From Oceanospirillaceae bacterium (GTDB taxonomy: Bacteria > Pseudomonadota > Gammaproteobacteria > Pseudomonadales > Balneatricaceae), in assembly GCA_018647765.1 (NCBI GenBank), contig JABGSN010000009.1, forward strand, positions 1 to 64,000: a stretch of DNA of 64,000 nucleotides, written 5' to 3'. This document shows positions 34,184-43,423 of the stretch, piece after piece; within the stretch, counting starts at the first letter, position 1; every line of letters begins with the position of its first letter. The notes under the pieces were generated by a model. That model had not been told where the DNA came from, ran no database searches, and was given only the letters and a program-made list of their open reading frames with translations. Both the position numbers and the translations under genes were made by a program.

Positions 34184-34752
34184 AAAATGGATTCCTTGGT
34201 GCCGATAAGATCTAGTATTTGTTGCGTTAAGACCTCTATTTTAATCGGTTGGTCGGTTTTTACGGTAATCAATTTACCAATATTTGCGGGCCCTAAGCTG
34301 GCCTCTATTTTGTATTCAGACAGCAGGTCGTAACCTAAGTTAGCCCGGCTACTATCTTGTGAGCCTTGCTTTTGCTGGCGTATTTGGATGCGCTCAAAGG
34401 CGGTTTCTGCGGGGCAGTGACAATACACTTCGATGATTTGTGCGGCGCTCGTACGTAACCATTGAGTGTCTGTGCCTGGCGTAGTGGTGGAAGCGGGGTG
34501 GTTCCAAAAGGTGCATAAAACTCCCATACCTAACTGCTTAGCCACCGCCACAAATACTTGGTCAGCACTCGTGCTTACATGGCGCCTTTGCTCGGCGTTA
34601 GTGGCGCGAAAAGCCAAATTTAGCGGTTCAAGAATAGTGTCTTTATCTAGCAGGGGCAGGCCTAAGCTGGCCTGCAATTGATTCGCTAGGCTGGACTTAC
34701 CGCTAGCGGGTAAGCCACTGACAACAATATAAACGGCGGGTAAAGGCAGCAT
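34180..34752 (-). CDS. P-loop ATPase / small-molecule kinase-like protein
   Basis: This 190-residue protein has a Walker A near the N-terminus (VVSGLPASGKSSLANQLQAS) and no other domain. LLDKDTILEPLNLAFRATNA and IIEVYCHCPAETAFERIQIR resemble AAA_33-type kinases of small molecules. The substrate is not readable. It sits 16 bases after SQR and overlaps the cytochrome b561 gene. Confidence 0.75.
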   Translation of the reverse strand: MLPLPAVYIVVSGLPASGKSSLANQLQASLGLPLLDKDTILEPLNLAFRATNAEQRRHVSTSADQVFVAVAKQLGMGVLCTFWNHPASTTTPGTDTQWLRTSAAQIIEVYCHCPAETAFERIQIRQQKQGSQDSSRANLGYDLLSEYKIEASLGPANIGKLITVKTDQPIKIEVLTQQILDLIGTKESIL

Positions 34753-34768
34753 TATGGCTCCTTATGGA

Positions 34769-35992
34769 TTATGGCTTGGTTAACCATTCTCTGCCTTTTA
34801 ACATCAATTGCCAATAGATGGTCGGCATAGCCTTGGCTTTTAACCACCAAGCACTACGCGTGGGTCGAGTACCGTCTAACAACCACTTGGGAAAGGTGGG
34901 TAGCAACTTACCGCCATAACCAAACTCGGCCAGCACTATACGGCTGCGCGATACTGTGAGCGGGCAGGAACCGTAGCCATCGTAGCTTGCTGTTAACGGT
35001 TGCTGGGCAAGCATGCTTAACAGATTTTTAGCCACAACTGGCGCTTGTTTTCGAACTGCCGCTGCTGTTTTAGCGTTGGGGGTGTTGGCGCCATCGCCCA
35101 AACCAAACACATTGGGGAAGTCGGGGTTTTGTAGGCTTTCTTGATTTACCTTGACCCATCCAGCAGCGTCACAAATGGGTTGGTCCTGCATGAAGTCGTG
35201 CGCGGTTTGTGGTGGGCAGACATGCAACATGTCGAAGGTTTTATTTTCTTGGCCCACGACCGCGCCATCTTTGATGAGATTAAACGTCGCAATTTTATTT
35301 GGGCCGTCCACTTTTACCAGTTGGCTGTTAAGCTGCAAGTCGATAGCGTAGCCGCTCACGGTATCCATCAGCGCCGGCACGTAAGCCGGTACACCAAAGA
35401 GCACGCCGCCAGCGTTGTGAAACGCCACGTCAATATTACTTAGGGTGCCGCGTTGCTGCCACCAATCGGATGATAAATATAGGGCTTTTTGCGGTGCTCC
35501 CGCGCACTTAATCGGCATGGGCGGCTGAGTAAAAAGCGCGGCGCCTTGTTGTAACTCTTGTACTAACTGCCAGGTGTAAGGGGCAAGGTCAACACGATAG
35601 TTAGAGGTGACGCCATGTTGGCCTAAGGTTTCGGTAAGGCCCTCAATAGCCTCAAAGTCGAGTTTTAGCCCTGGAGCCACCACTAGAGCACGATACTCAA
35701 CCGTTGCGCCGCTCTCAAGAATAACGCGATTTTGTGCAGCTTGAAATTCAGCTGCAGCGTCTTGGATCCAGGTCACTGCTTTAGGCATGACACTTTGGGT
35801 AGAGCGTAGGGTTTGTTGTTGGCTAAAAATGCCGGCGCCCACTAGCGTCCAGCCTGGTTGATAGGCATGGGTTTTAGAGGGTTCTATTAATGCTATCTGA
35901 AGTTGGGGTTGGCGTTTTAGCAAGCTGCTTGCAACGGCAATACCTGCAGCCCCTGCACCGACAATGCAGACATCATAGTTGATTTTTGGCAT
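34769..35992 (-). CDS. sqr: Sulfide:quinone oxidoreductase-like flavoprotein
   Basis: This 407-residue flavoprotein has the N-terminal FAD motif YDVCIVGAGAAGIAVASSLL, TWTLVG-type HAYQPGWTLVGAGIFSQQQ, and a second motif FPNVFGLGDGANTPNAKTAA. Two cysteines suited to the redox site are in MPIKCAGAPQKALYLS and YDGYGSCPLTVS. The pattern fits type II (mitochondrial-like) SQR, which oxidises sulfide and passes electrons to quinone. The tandem cytochrome b561 fits electron transfer. A GAGAGGATCC site precedes the ATG. An AT-rich region with a TGTATA-N19-TATACA inverted repeat (36019-36049) lies upstream and could bind a sulfide-sensing ArsR-type regulator. Confidence 0.85.
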   Translation of the reverse strand: MPKINYDVCIVGAGAAGIAVASSLLKRQPQLQIALIEPSKTHAYQPGWTLVGAGIFSQQQTLRSTQSVMPKAVTWIQDAAAEFQAAQNRVILESGATVEYRALVVAPGLKLDFEAIEGLTETLGQHGVTSNYRVDLAPYTWQLVQELQQGAALFTQPPMPIKCAGAPQKALYLSSDWWQQRGTLSNIDVAFHNAGGVLFGVPAYVPALMDTVSGYAIDLQLNSQLVKVDGPNKIATFNLIKDGAVVGQENKTFDMLHVCPPQTAHDFMQDQPICDAAGWVKVNQESLQNPDFPNVFGLGDGANTPNAKTAAAVRKQAPVVAKNLLSMLAQQPLTASYDGYGSCPLTVSRSRIVLAEFGYGGKLLPTFPKWLLDGTRPTRSAWWLKAKAMPTIYWQLMLKGREWLTKP

Positions 35993-36081
35993 AGTGGGAT
36001 CCTCTCAAATTGGCAAATGTATATTTTGATATATATTTATAACTATACAGTATAAGGCAGTTTTAGCAAAGGCGAATATAG

Positions 36082-36648
36082 ATGCAAGATGTTTGTGTTT
36101 TTTGTGGTTCTAGTGAGGGCCAAGATCCAGTTTATATGCAAGCTGCCAAGGCCCTAGGCGAGGCCATTAGTGAGCGTTCATTGGGGCTGGTTTATGGTGG
36201 CGCCCAAGTGGGTTTAATGGGCCAGGTTGCAGATGCGGTTTTAGCTGGTGGTGAAAAGGTGGTGGGGATTATTCCACAGTCGTTTGCTCACAAAGTCTCC
36301 CATGCAGGGTTAACGCAGTTACATGTGGTGGATTCCATGCACACCCGCAAGGCCATGATGTTTGAATTAGCGGGGGCATGTATTGCCTTGCCCGGCGGTT
36401 TTGGCACCTTAGAAGAGCTGACAGAAGTGTTAACTTGGGCACAGCTTGAATTTCATCAAAAACCCATTGGATTGCTCAACATTAATGGCTATTATGACGC
36501 CCTATTGGCGTTTTTTGACTATGCAGTATTGGCTGGTTTTATTAAGCCTAAACACTTACAGTTGTTAATCGTCGATGACGACCCCACAAAGTTATTGCAG
36601 CGCTTACAGGAATATAAACCACCTGCCCAGAGCAAGTGGTCTGATTAA
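36082..36648 (+). CDS. LOG family nucleotide 5'-monophosphate phosphoribohydrolase
   Basis: This 188-residue Rossmann-like protein has the LOG signature in CIALPGGFGTLEELTEVLTW (about residues 93-112) and YGGAQVGLMGQVADAVL near residue 39. Family members remove ribose-5-phosphate from nucleotides. It is followed 24 bases later by an aldehyde dehydrogenase gene, and is divergent from sqr. Confidence 0.93.
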   Translation: MQDVCVFCGSSEGQDPVYMQAAKALGEAISERSLGLVYGGAQVGLMGQVADAVLAGGEKVVGIIPQSFAHKVSHAGLTQLHVVDSMHTRKAMMFELAGACIALPGGFGTLEELTEVLTWAQLEFHQKPIGLLNINGYYDALLAFFDYAVLAGFIKPKHLQLLIVDDDPTKLLQRLQEYKPPAQSKWSD

Positions 36649-36672
36649 CTAGATTTATTCGAGACTTATACT

Positions 36673-38112
36673 ATGATCGACACAAAAAAGTTTTACATTA
36701 ACGGCGCTTGGGTTGCGCCTCTGGCCGCTACAGATCTAGACGTCATAGACCCGTCTACGGAACAAGTTTGTGCCACTATTTCTATCGGTGGCGCGGCCGA
36801 CACCGACGCTGCAGTTGCAGCTGCTAAAGCAGCCTTTGAAAGCTGGAGTCAAACCCCTAAAGCTGAGCGTTTAGGTTTATTGCAAAAATTCCTTGAAATT
36901 TATCAGGCTCGAGCCAGCGAAATGGGTCAAGCTATTAGCCAAGAAATGGGCGCACCGATCGACATGGCTAATGCCTCTCAGGTGGGTACAGGTATTTGGC
37001 ATACTAAAATATTATTACGTGAACTCGATAAGTTTGAATTTGAACGGCCTTTGAACGACCGTGCGCCAAACGACAAAATTATCTATGAGCCGATTGGTGT
37101 GTGCGCTTTGATTACGCCATGGAACTGGCCCATGAACCAAGTGACCTTAAAGGCTATCGCTGCCATGGCTGCGGGCTGCACCATGGTACTTAAGCCGTCT
37201 GAAATTTCTCCTTTGTCTGGTTTAGTATTTGCTGACATGATCCACGAAGCGGGTATTCCAGCAGGTGTGTTTAACCTAGTTAACGGCGACGGCGTAGGTG
37301 TCGGTTCTCAACTTACCAGCCATGCAGATGTCGACATGGTGTCGTTTACGGGTTCAACCCGTGCCGGTGCGTTAATCTCTAAAAACGCTGCCGACAGTGT
37401 GAAGCGTGTGGCCCTAGAGCTCGGTGGTAAAGGTGCCAATATCGTCTTTGCAGACGCCGACGAAAAAGCCATTGTACGTGGTGTAAGGCATTGCTTTAAC
37501 AACACCGGACAATCTTGTAATGCGCCTACGCGCATGTTGGTCGAACGTAGCATTTACGATCAAGCGGTAGAAGCTGCAATTCAGGTGGCTGCTAAAACTA
37601 AAGTGGGCCGCGCTGCAGAGGCAGGCAATCATATTGGTCCTGTAGTTTCAGAATTACAATACAACAAAATTCAGGGCCTTATTAAAGTCGGTATCGACGA
37701 AGGCGCTCGTGTTATTGCTGGTGGATTAGGCAAGCCAGAAGGTCTAGAGACCGGGTATTTTGTTAAACCTACCATCTTTGCCGACGTTAACAATGACATG
37801 CAAATTGCCCGCGAAGAAGTGTTTGGACCCGTGTTATGCATGATCCCGTTTGACACCGAAGAAGAAGCTTTGGCAATTGCTAACGACACCGTTTATGGTT
37901 TGACTAACTATGTACAAACTCAAGACGGCAATAAAGCCAACAGAGTGGCACGTCGCTTGCGCTCTGGTATGGTGGAAATGAACGGTACGTCACGCGCCGC
38001 TGGAGCACCTTTTGGTGGCTACAAGCAGTCTGGCAATGGTCGTGAGGGTGGTGTTTGGGGCCTTGAAGACTTTTTGGAAGTGAAGTCCATTAGTGGTTGG
38101 ACCAACGACTAA
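36673..38112 (+). CDS. Aldehyde dehydrogenase family protein
   Basis: This 479-residue NAD(P)-dependent enzyme has the usual marks. Seen are GVCALITPWNWPMNQVTLKA, the catalytic Glu in VALELGGKGANIVFADADE, the catalytic Cys in NNTGQSCNAPTRMLVERS (about residues 273-290), and EEVFGPVLCMIPFDTEEEA. The substrate cannot be told. It might finish the guanidinobutyraldehyde step from aruI, but it is not in that operon. A terminator with a 9-bp perfect outer stem follows at 38152. Confidence 0.93.
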   Translation: MIDTKKFYINGAWVAPLAATDLDVIDPSTEQVCATISIGGAADTDAAVAAAKAAFESWSQTPKAERLGLLQKFLEIYQARASEMGQAISQEMGAPIDMANASQVGTGIWHTKILLRELDKFEFERPLNDRAPNDKIIYEPIGVCALITPWNWPMNQVTLKAIAAMAAGCTMVLKPSEISPLSGLVFADMIHEAGIPAGVFNLVNGDGVGVGSQLTSHADVDMVSFTGSTRAGALISKNAADSVKRVALELGGKGANIVFADADEKAIVRGVRHCFNNTGQSCNAPTRMLVERSIYDQAVEAAIQVAAKTKVGRAAEAGNHIGPVVSELQYNKIQGLIKVGIDEGARVIAGGLGKPEGLETGYFVKPTIFADVNNDMQIAREEVFGPVLCMIPFDTEEEALAIANDTVYGLTNYVQTQDGNKANRVARRLRSGMVEMNGTSRAAGAPFGGYKQSGNGREGGVWGLEDFLEVKSISGWTND

Positions 38113-38151
38113 GCCTGTTTACGGTTTAGTCATCTTATTTGATCCAGCAAA

Positions 38152-38203
38152 CCTAGATACTTATATCCAACTAAGGTTATAAATATGTATCTAGGCTTTT
38201 ATT
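38152..38203 (+). terminator. Terminator after the aldehyde dehydrogenase gene
   Basis: CCTAGATAC (38152-38160) pairs with GTATCTAGG (38187-38195), with TTATA/TATAA pairing inside, and a CTTTTATTTT tract follows. It ends the LOG-ALDH operon. Confidence 0.75.
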
Positions 38204-38224
38204 TTACCTGTTTAGAACCCCTCT

Positions 38225-38860
38225 ATGCTTATTACATTGCCTGATTACCGCCGTATCTATTCCACAATTCACTCGTTATTGGTGGCCGATGCGGTTGATA
38301 GCCATGAAGCCAACTTTTTGTTTAGCGTATATGGCGCACAAATACTCAAACGCCATTACGGTATTGCGGCACAGCCGGTGGTGGGGTTTGCTGCGTATCA
38401 CTTAGGTTTGCAAGCTAAAGTGTTGGCCTTTGGTGAGTCTCAAGGCGGCCGCTTAGAAAGCAATGACAGTCAGCACCATGCCTGGGTTGAGGCCGATGGT
38501 TGGTTGATCGATTTCATGGCGCCATTGTTCCCTGTGTTGGTTAAACGCGCCGGACAAGACGCTAAAATCGAGCCTTGGATGATGCAAAAGCCCATAGCGA
38601 AAGCCAAGAAATCACTAACCGAGTTGCAACATCAAGGTGATTTTTTTGTGTTAGAAAACGACACTTTGGCGAGCCAAAAGATGTCGGAGTTAGTTACCCA
38701 AAAAGCTCACATTCAGCGTGGTAAGTTGGCTGTAGATTGGTTTGTTAAAGCACCTAAAAAGATGCCGTCGCCGTTGAATGTAACCTATGAAGGTGCACAA
38801 GACGCTGGGAAAAAGAAACTGGTCGCTTATAAGAGTTTTCTTGTCAGCGGCGCTTGGTAA
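38225..38860 (+). CDS. DUF2026 family protein
   Basis: This 211-residue protein of unknown function resembles DUF2026 members. LPDYRRIYSTIHSLLVADAV near the start, GAQILKRHYGIAAQPVVGFA and the HHAWVEADGWLIDFMAPLFP segment (about residues 79-98) are the clearest marks. The latter holds conserved His and Asp residues in a cysteine-peptidase-like or transglutaminase-like arrangement, but I do not see a clear catalytic Cys. It precedes rsuA by 12 bases and may share its transcript. Confidence 0.7.
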   Translation: MLITLPDYRRIYSTIHSLLVADAVDSHEANFLFSVYGAQILKRHYGIAAQPVVGFAAYHLGLQAKVLAFGESQGGRLESNDSQHHAWVEADGWLIDFMAPLFPVLVKRAGQDAKIEPWMMQKPIAKAKKSLTELQHQGDFFVLENDTLASQKMSELVTQKAHIQRGKLAVDWFVKAPKKMPSPLNVTYEGAQDAGKKKLVAYKSFLVSGAW

Positions 38861-38872
38861 CGGCGTGGCACT

Positions 38873-39580
38873 GTGACGTCTTACGCCACTCGTCTAGATA
38901 AGTTTGTGGGCCAACAGTTAGGCTGCAAAAAACGCCAAGTACAGCTGTTACTGGCTCAGGGTTTGGTCACCTTAGATGAGAAGGTGTGTTACCACGGCGA
39001 GCAGCTTATTGGCCAATTTTCGAAGGTAGAGGTTGACCTTGACGGTGAGCACAGAGTGCTTAGGCACAACAACCCAGTCTATGTAATGCTGCATAAACCC
39101 GCTGGCGTTGTAAGTGCTACGATTGATGATCAACATACAACCGTGTTGGATTTGTTGCCTCTGGAGCATCACAGTTTACACATTGCCGGGCGCTTAGACC
39201 TGAGTAGTACGGGCCTGCTGTTGTTAACCAATGACGGTCAATGGTCTCGCCAAATCACCCAGCCAGACACTAAGCTTGCTAAGTATTATAACGTTACCGT
39301 AGCGAACCCGATTACCCAAGCGCAAGTGGATGCTTTTGCACAAGGTATCTATTTTTCTTTTGAGGACTTAACAACGGCACCGGCGCAGCTACATTTACAC
39401 ACGGCGACTAGCGCCCAAGTTATTTTGCAGGAAGGTCGCTATCATCAGATCAAACGTATGTTTGGTCATTTTCGTAACCCCGTGCTGAGTATTCACCGAA
39501 CCCAAATAGGCCATATTAAATTGCCTCAAAGCTTAGCAGCGGGGGATTATCGTGTGGTGTCAGATCCCATGGACTTTTGA
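38873..39580 (+). CDS. rsuA: 16S rRNA pseudouridine synthase (RsuA family)
   Basis: This 235-residue protein has an N-terminal S4 domain (LDKFVGQQLGCKKRQVQLLL) and the RsuA/RluB catalytic domain. HIAGRLDLSSTGLLLLTNDG holds the catalytic Asp (about residue 106), and YHQIKRMFGHFRNPVLSIHR is the C-terminal family motif. It modifies U516-type positions in 16S rRNA. The start is GTG. Its 3' end overlaps the convergent arfB gene by 21 bases. Confidence 0.93.
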   Translation: MTSYATRLDKFVGQQLGCKKRQVQLLLAQGLVTLDEKVCYHGEQLIGQFSKVEVDLDGEHRVLRHNNPVYVMLHKPAGVVSATIDDQHTTVLDLLPLEHHSLHIAGRLDLSSTGLLLLTNDGQWSRQITQPDTKLAKYYNVTVANPITQAQVDAFAQGIYFSFEDLTTAPAQLHLHTATSAQVILQEGRYHQIKRMFGHFRNPVLSIHRTQIGHIKLPQSLAAGDYRVVSDPMDF

Positions 39581-39979
39581 ACGTAATTTTTTAGTTTGGC
39601 CTTTTTGGGTCTTGCTATCTAAACGTCGAGTTTTAGAGCCTTTGGTGGGTTTGGTGGCAATTCTGCGTTTTTCTTGCACCATGGCAGCTTGGATGACTAA
39701 GGTTAACTGCTCTAACGCGGTTTGCCGGTTAGCATCCTGACTTCGGCTGGCCTGAGATTTAATGATGATTTTGCCAGAAGCGCTGATGCGGTGATCTGCC
39801 GTATTCAGGAGTTTGTGTTTGACGTAAGGCGGCAGAGACGTTGACGCGCGGATGTCAAAAAACAAATGCACCGCTGTTGAGGTTTTATTAACATGTTGAC
39901 CACCGGCGCCTTGGGCACGAATAAACTGTTGCTCTATCTCGTGGGCAGGAATGGTGATGCGGTTGGATATCTTTAACAT
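39560..39979 (-). CDS. arfB: Peptidyl-tRNA hydrolase / ribosome rescue factor ArfB
   Basis: This 139-residue protein is YaeJ/ArfB. The GGQ motif is in RAQGAGGQHVNKTSTAVHLF (about residues 24-43), and the basic C-terminal tail GSKTRRLDSKTQKGQTKKLR enters the mRNA channel of stalled ribosomes. It hydrolyses peptidyl-tRNA on non-stop complexes. It converges with rsuA. Confidence 0.95.
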   Translation of the reverse strand: MLKISNRITIPAHEIEQQFIRAQGAGGQHVNKTSTAVHLFFDIRASTSLPPYVKHKLLNTADHRISASGKIIIKSQASRSQDANRQTALEQLTLVIQAAMVQEKRRIATKPTKGSKTRRLDSKTQKGQTKKLRSKVHGI

Positions 39980-40039
39980 TCCCTATTATAAAGACTGTTG
40001 GCCCAATTGTGCTAATCAAAAGCGGCTAACCACATGTGC

Positions 40040-40993
40040 TTATCGTATCAGGTGCTTTTGTTGAAATGCTGGGCTAACTTTTGTGAGCCAGTAACTTAAG
40101 GCGCTGGTGACGACAAAGGCAAACAACAGGCGCAACCAAAGTACACCTGATAAATGGGCACCCAGTAATAACACCAATAAAGTATCCTCAATCAGACTAT
40201 GGCAAAAACCCAGTAGCGCGAGGGAGGTGAAAATGTCTTTTTTGGAGACATGACCGGCATGAGCTTCTTTAATTAACAAACCGCCGCCAAAAGATAAACC
40301 CAAAGTTATCCCCACCAAGGTGATGGTAGTGGCCTCTTTGCCAATACCCATAAGTTTTAATATAGGTCGCAAAATCCATTGGATAACACGTTCAACGCCG
40401 ATGGCTTTGAGGACCTTTAAGAAGGATAGCAGCACGATAATGATGATTTGTATCATCAGCAACGCTTTAATTTGGGCCAATCCCCACGGTATTAAACCGG
40501 GCGCAATAGGGTCTGGTTGCCATACCATTTGGGCAGGCTCTTGTAACCACTGGCCTTGATCGTATAACACATGCAGTAACCAAGCAAAGGCAAAGGCACC
40601 GAGCACACGTATGACGATGGCCGCACGCATTCTCATACCCGCAAGTTGGGCAATTTTGGTTTCAATGGGTAGGCCATGGGCCATGAGCAATAAGCCACTC
40701 AAAACGGTCATTTGAGCGATGGATAGAGGGGTGTCTAAGGGCAGCGAATACAGTACGATCATACCGCCGTAAATGTTAGTAGCTATGGTGGCAGCCCAGA
40801 CTAACCCCATGCCTTCTGGCAGGCCTAGCAGCGCCATGAACGGGCCCAGCCATTGGCCTAAGAGGGCGACACCACCGAGTTCTTCTAACACCTTAACAAT
40901 AACAATCACTGGCACCATGAGTTTAAACAGGGGCCAAGATACAGCCACTATATCGTCAAACAATTCTCGAAAAAATTGGCTTATGTGGAGCAT
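40040..40993 (-). CDS. Nucleoside-recognition (Gate) domain membrane protein
   Basis: This 317-residue membrane protein has about eight helices, with two Gate-type repeats. ATNIYGGMIVLYSLPLDTPL, TVLSGLLLMAHGLPIETKIA and GITLGLSFGGGLLIKEAH are seen. Relatives include spore-maturation-like and nucleoside-recognition proteins of unknown substrate. It is monocistronic. No neighbour suggests a specific role. Confidence 0.78.
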   Translation of the reverse strand: MLHISQFFRELFDDIVAVSWPLFKLMVPVIVIVKVLEELGGVALLGQWLGPFMALLGLPEGMGLVWAATIATNIYGGMIVLYSLPLDTPLSIAQMTVLSGLLLMAHGLPIETKIAQLAGMRMRAAIVIRVLGAFAFAWLLHVLYDQGQWLQEPAQMVWQPDPIAPGLIPWGLAQIKALLMIQIIIIVLLSFLKVLKAIGVERVIQWILRPILKLMGIGKEATTITLVGITLGLSFGGGLLIKEAHAGHVSKKDIFTSLALLGFCHSLIEDTLLVLLLGAHLSGVLWLRLLFAFVVTSALSYWLTKVSPAFQQKHLIR

Positions 40994-41126
40994 ATAAAGG
41001 ACCTTTGACGGTGCTGCAATAGGGAGACGCGATGGTAACTGATTTTAGTCATTTTGTCTTTGCATTGACAGGGCCCTACAGAGGCTGCACTATCGCAGCC
41101 CTAACGCGATTAAATGGATGTAACTC

Positions 41127-41744
41127 ATGAGTATAGCCTTACTGTGGGCATTGATTCCCACCTTCTTTTTTGTGTCGGTAACGCCGGGTATGTGTATGAC
41201 TTTAGCCCTTACCTTGGGTATGACCGTGGGCATCCGCCGTACCCTGTGGATGATGCTAGGTGAATTGATTGGCGTTGGTTTAGTTGCGGTGTTGGTGGTG
41301 GTAGGTGTGGCTGCGTTGATTGTTCAATACCCTGAGCTATTTGTGGTACTAAAAATTGCCGGTGGTGGCTACTTGCTTTACCTCGGTATTCAACTGTGGC
41401 GCTCACGGGGAAAAATGGCTATTGATCTTAATGGCCGTCCTAAAGACACAGGCCGCTGGCAATTGGCCAGTCAAGGTTTTATCACCGCCGTTGCCAACCC
41501 TAAAGGCTGGGCATTTTTTATTGCCCTGTTGCCGCCGTTTCTTGACCCCACGCGGCCTTTACCCGAACAAATGGCCACGTTGCTGAGCGTCATACTAACC
41601 CTCGAAGCCTTATCCTTATTGGTGTACGCCTTAGGCGGCAAAAGCCTGAGTAAAGTGTTACAGAAAAGTGGTAACGTACGCCTCATGAACCGTATTGCCG
41701 GTACCATGATGATCGGTGTAGCGGCTTGGTTAGCTTTGGGCTAG
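41127..41744 (+). CDS. LysE/RhtB family amino acid exporter
   Basis: This 205-residue protein has about six helices and the LysE-family N-terminus (PTFFFVSVTPGMCMTLALTL), the loop KIAGGGYLLYLGIQLWRSRG and the FITAVANPKGWAFFIALLPP segment. It exports amino acids or related solutes. Its stop nearly touches that of the convergent DUF1761 gene. Confidence 0.92.
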   Translation: MSIALLWALIPTFFFVSVTPGMCMTLALTLGMTVGIRRTLWMMLGELIGVGLVAVLVVVGVAALIVQYPELFVVLKIAGGGYLLYLGIQLWRSRGKMAIDLNGRPKDTGRWQLASQGFITAVANPKGWAFFIALLPPFLDPTRPLPEQMATLLSVILTLEALSLLVYALGGKSLSKVLQKSGNVRLMNRIAGTMMIGVAAWLALG

Positions 41745-41745
41745 A

Positions 41746-42045
41746 TCAAAACAGTGTTAACATCAATCCAATAACAGCACAGCCTATGCTTGAATAGCCG
41801 GCGTCGATGACCTGTACTACACCAACCAGCGCAAATAAGTGTTGCATCATAAAGGAAACCACAAGGGCGCTGAGAAAGGCAATAATAAATGGCATTGGGC
41901 CACTTTTGTTCTTGCCATTTTCGTCTTTTAAATCGCTTTCTTTGATCCCCGCAGCGGACATCCAAGGCTTTGACAGGCTCATGTACCAAATAGCACCAAA
42001 GACGTAAGCTGCGGTAGCCGCTGCAAGTGTATTAAGCAATTCCAT
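41746..42045 (-). CDS. DUF1761-like membrane protein, short
   Basis: This 99-residue protein resembles the N-terminal two-thirds of DUF1761 proteins. AYVFGAIWYMSLSKPWMSAA and PFIIAFLSALVVSFMMQHLF are seen. The family is usually about 130 residues and ends in a helix rich in Asn/Tyr/His that is absent here. The gene stops against the LysE gene end (one base apart), so it may be truncated at the 3' end. Whether it works is unknown. Confidence 0.65.
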   Translation of the reverse strand: MELLNTLAAATAAYVFGAIWYMSLSKPWMSAAGIKESDLKDENGKNKSGPMPFIIAFLSALVVSFMMQHLFALVGVVQVIDAGYSSIGCAVIGLMLTLF

Positions 42046-42113
42046 AGAAAGTCCTCACGTTGGTTAAGGTTAAACTATGGCAGGTTAATTGATGCTTTTC
42101 CAATGTCGCATGT

Positions 42114-43298
42114 TTATTGCTGGCGAGCTAACCAATACACCAATATACATCCACAAAACATAAAACCACTGGCAATACCAATGCTCAAACTGTAACTGCC
42201 ACTCCATTGGGCCAATACACCGGCCATTGCGGGGGCGGCCATCTGGGCGACTCCGTATGATAGTGTCATTTTGCCCATCATTTTAGCAGGTCGAGTAGGG
42301 TAGTAACGGCCTGCCATAGTGAGCACCAAACTGACCACACCGATAAAGGTGGCCCCAAACAGCGCGGCTCCCACGAGTGTCCAAGTTAAAGTAGGGCTTA
42401 GCAGTGGGATTAACATGCCTGAAAACTGCAAAATAAAGGCCGCGAGAAGGGCGTTGAGATCGCCAATCCTACGGGCAATGAGATCCCATACTATACAAGC
42501 CGGAGCGGCGGCAATGCCGATGACCATAAACACCACCATGCCCATGCCTGGTTCCACGGACATTAGTTCTACGTGGGCGACGATGAAGGTTGCGATGATG
42601 GCATAACCGGTGCCAGCGCAAAAATAGGCCAGCATAAATACCCGTAAAAATGTTTTGGAGGGCGGCTGGTCCTCCAGCTTTGAGCCATCTACCGCGTAGC
42701 CGCTAACATCAGGTTTAGGTAGCCATAACCATGCTGTAACGGCCAACAGACTGCCTGCGGCCGTGAGCCAAAACCATTGTAGCTGCCAGTTGAGGTAGGG
42801 TTCGAGCAGGTAAACGAACAGCGCAGAAAGAAAAATTCCAGCACCCATACCCATAAAGTGGATGCCTAGTTCGGTACGTAACTTGTGCCTGAGCAGCCAA
42901 TGCATGACTAGGCCCGAGCCCAGTAGCAGGCCAGCGGCACTACTGAGACCAGCGAAGAACCTGAGTAGACTCCACAACCAAAAGTTTTGTGTTAAACCTA
43001 GGCCTAGCGTTGTTATCAGTGCCACCACGAGGCCTAAGCGATAGAGACGGTCCTTGGTGTTGAGGTTGCTTATACTAGCCGCGATAAGGGCGCCGCAAAA
43101 ATAACCTAAGTAATTAAAGGCCGCTAACCAGCCCCCTTCGGCGATGCCTAGTCCGGCTTGATCTTGCATCAACGGCAACATGGGTGTGTAGGCAAAGCGG
43201 GCAATGCCCAGCATTAATACAAGGCTGGCGATACCAGCACTGAGTACTTTAAAACGTTGGGTACGCAAAGAGTCAAGATGAGACGCGCTAGGAGACAT
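42114..43298 (-). CDS. MFS transporter, YbfB/YjiJ family
   Basis: This 394-residue 12-helix protein has the YbfB/YjiJ marks: LVLMLGIARFAYTPMLPLMQ, EGGWLAAFNYLGYFCGALIA, and LTMAGRYYPTRPAKMMGKMT. The start is uncertain. The family begins near ATG 43298, but earlier ATG codons at 43334 and 43370 are in frame and no site has a clear ribosome sequence. Substrate unknown. Confidence 0.85.
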   Translation of the reverse strand: MSPSASHLDSLRTQRFKVLSAGIASLVLMLGIARFAYTPMLPLMQDQAGLGIAEGGWLAAFNYLGYFCGALIAASISNLNTKDRLYRLGLVVALITTLGLGLTQNFWLWSLLRFFAGLSSAAGLLLGSGLVMHWLLRHKLRTELGIHFMGMGAGIFLSALFVYLLEPYLNWQLQWFWLTAAGSLLAVTAWLWLPKPDVSGYAVDGSKLEDQPPSKTFLRVFMLAYFCAGTGYAIIATFIVAHVELMSVEPGMGMVVFMVIGIAAAPACIVWDLIARRIGDLNALLAAFILQFSGMLIPLLSPTLTWTLVGAALFGATFIGVVSLVLTMAGRYYPTRPAKMMGKMTLSYGVAQMAAPAMAGVLAQWSGSYSLSIGIASGFMFCGCILVYWLARQQ

Positions 43299-43423
43299 AG
43301 TCTGAGTTAACACTTTTAAGGTGAGAATGATCATTATGAAGAGGCGCTCTACACAATACAACGTAGACATTCCTCTAACACAGTGGATATAGCTCCCACG
43401 CTTGGGCTAAACTTGAAACCTAG

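Noticed and set aside
36673-38112. Aldehyde dehydrogenase as the guanidinobutyraldehyde step of the Aru route
   Set aside because: It is not in that operon, lacks the shared operator upstream, and the family alone does not define a substrate.
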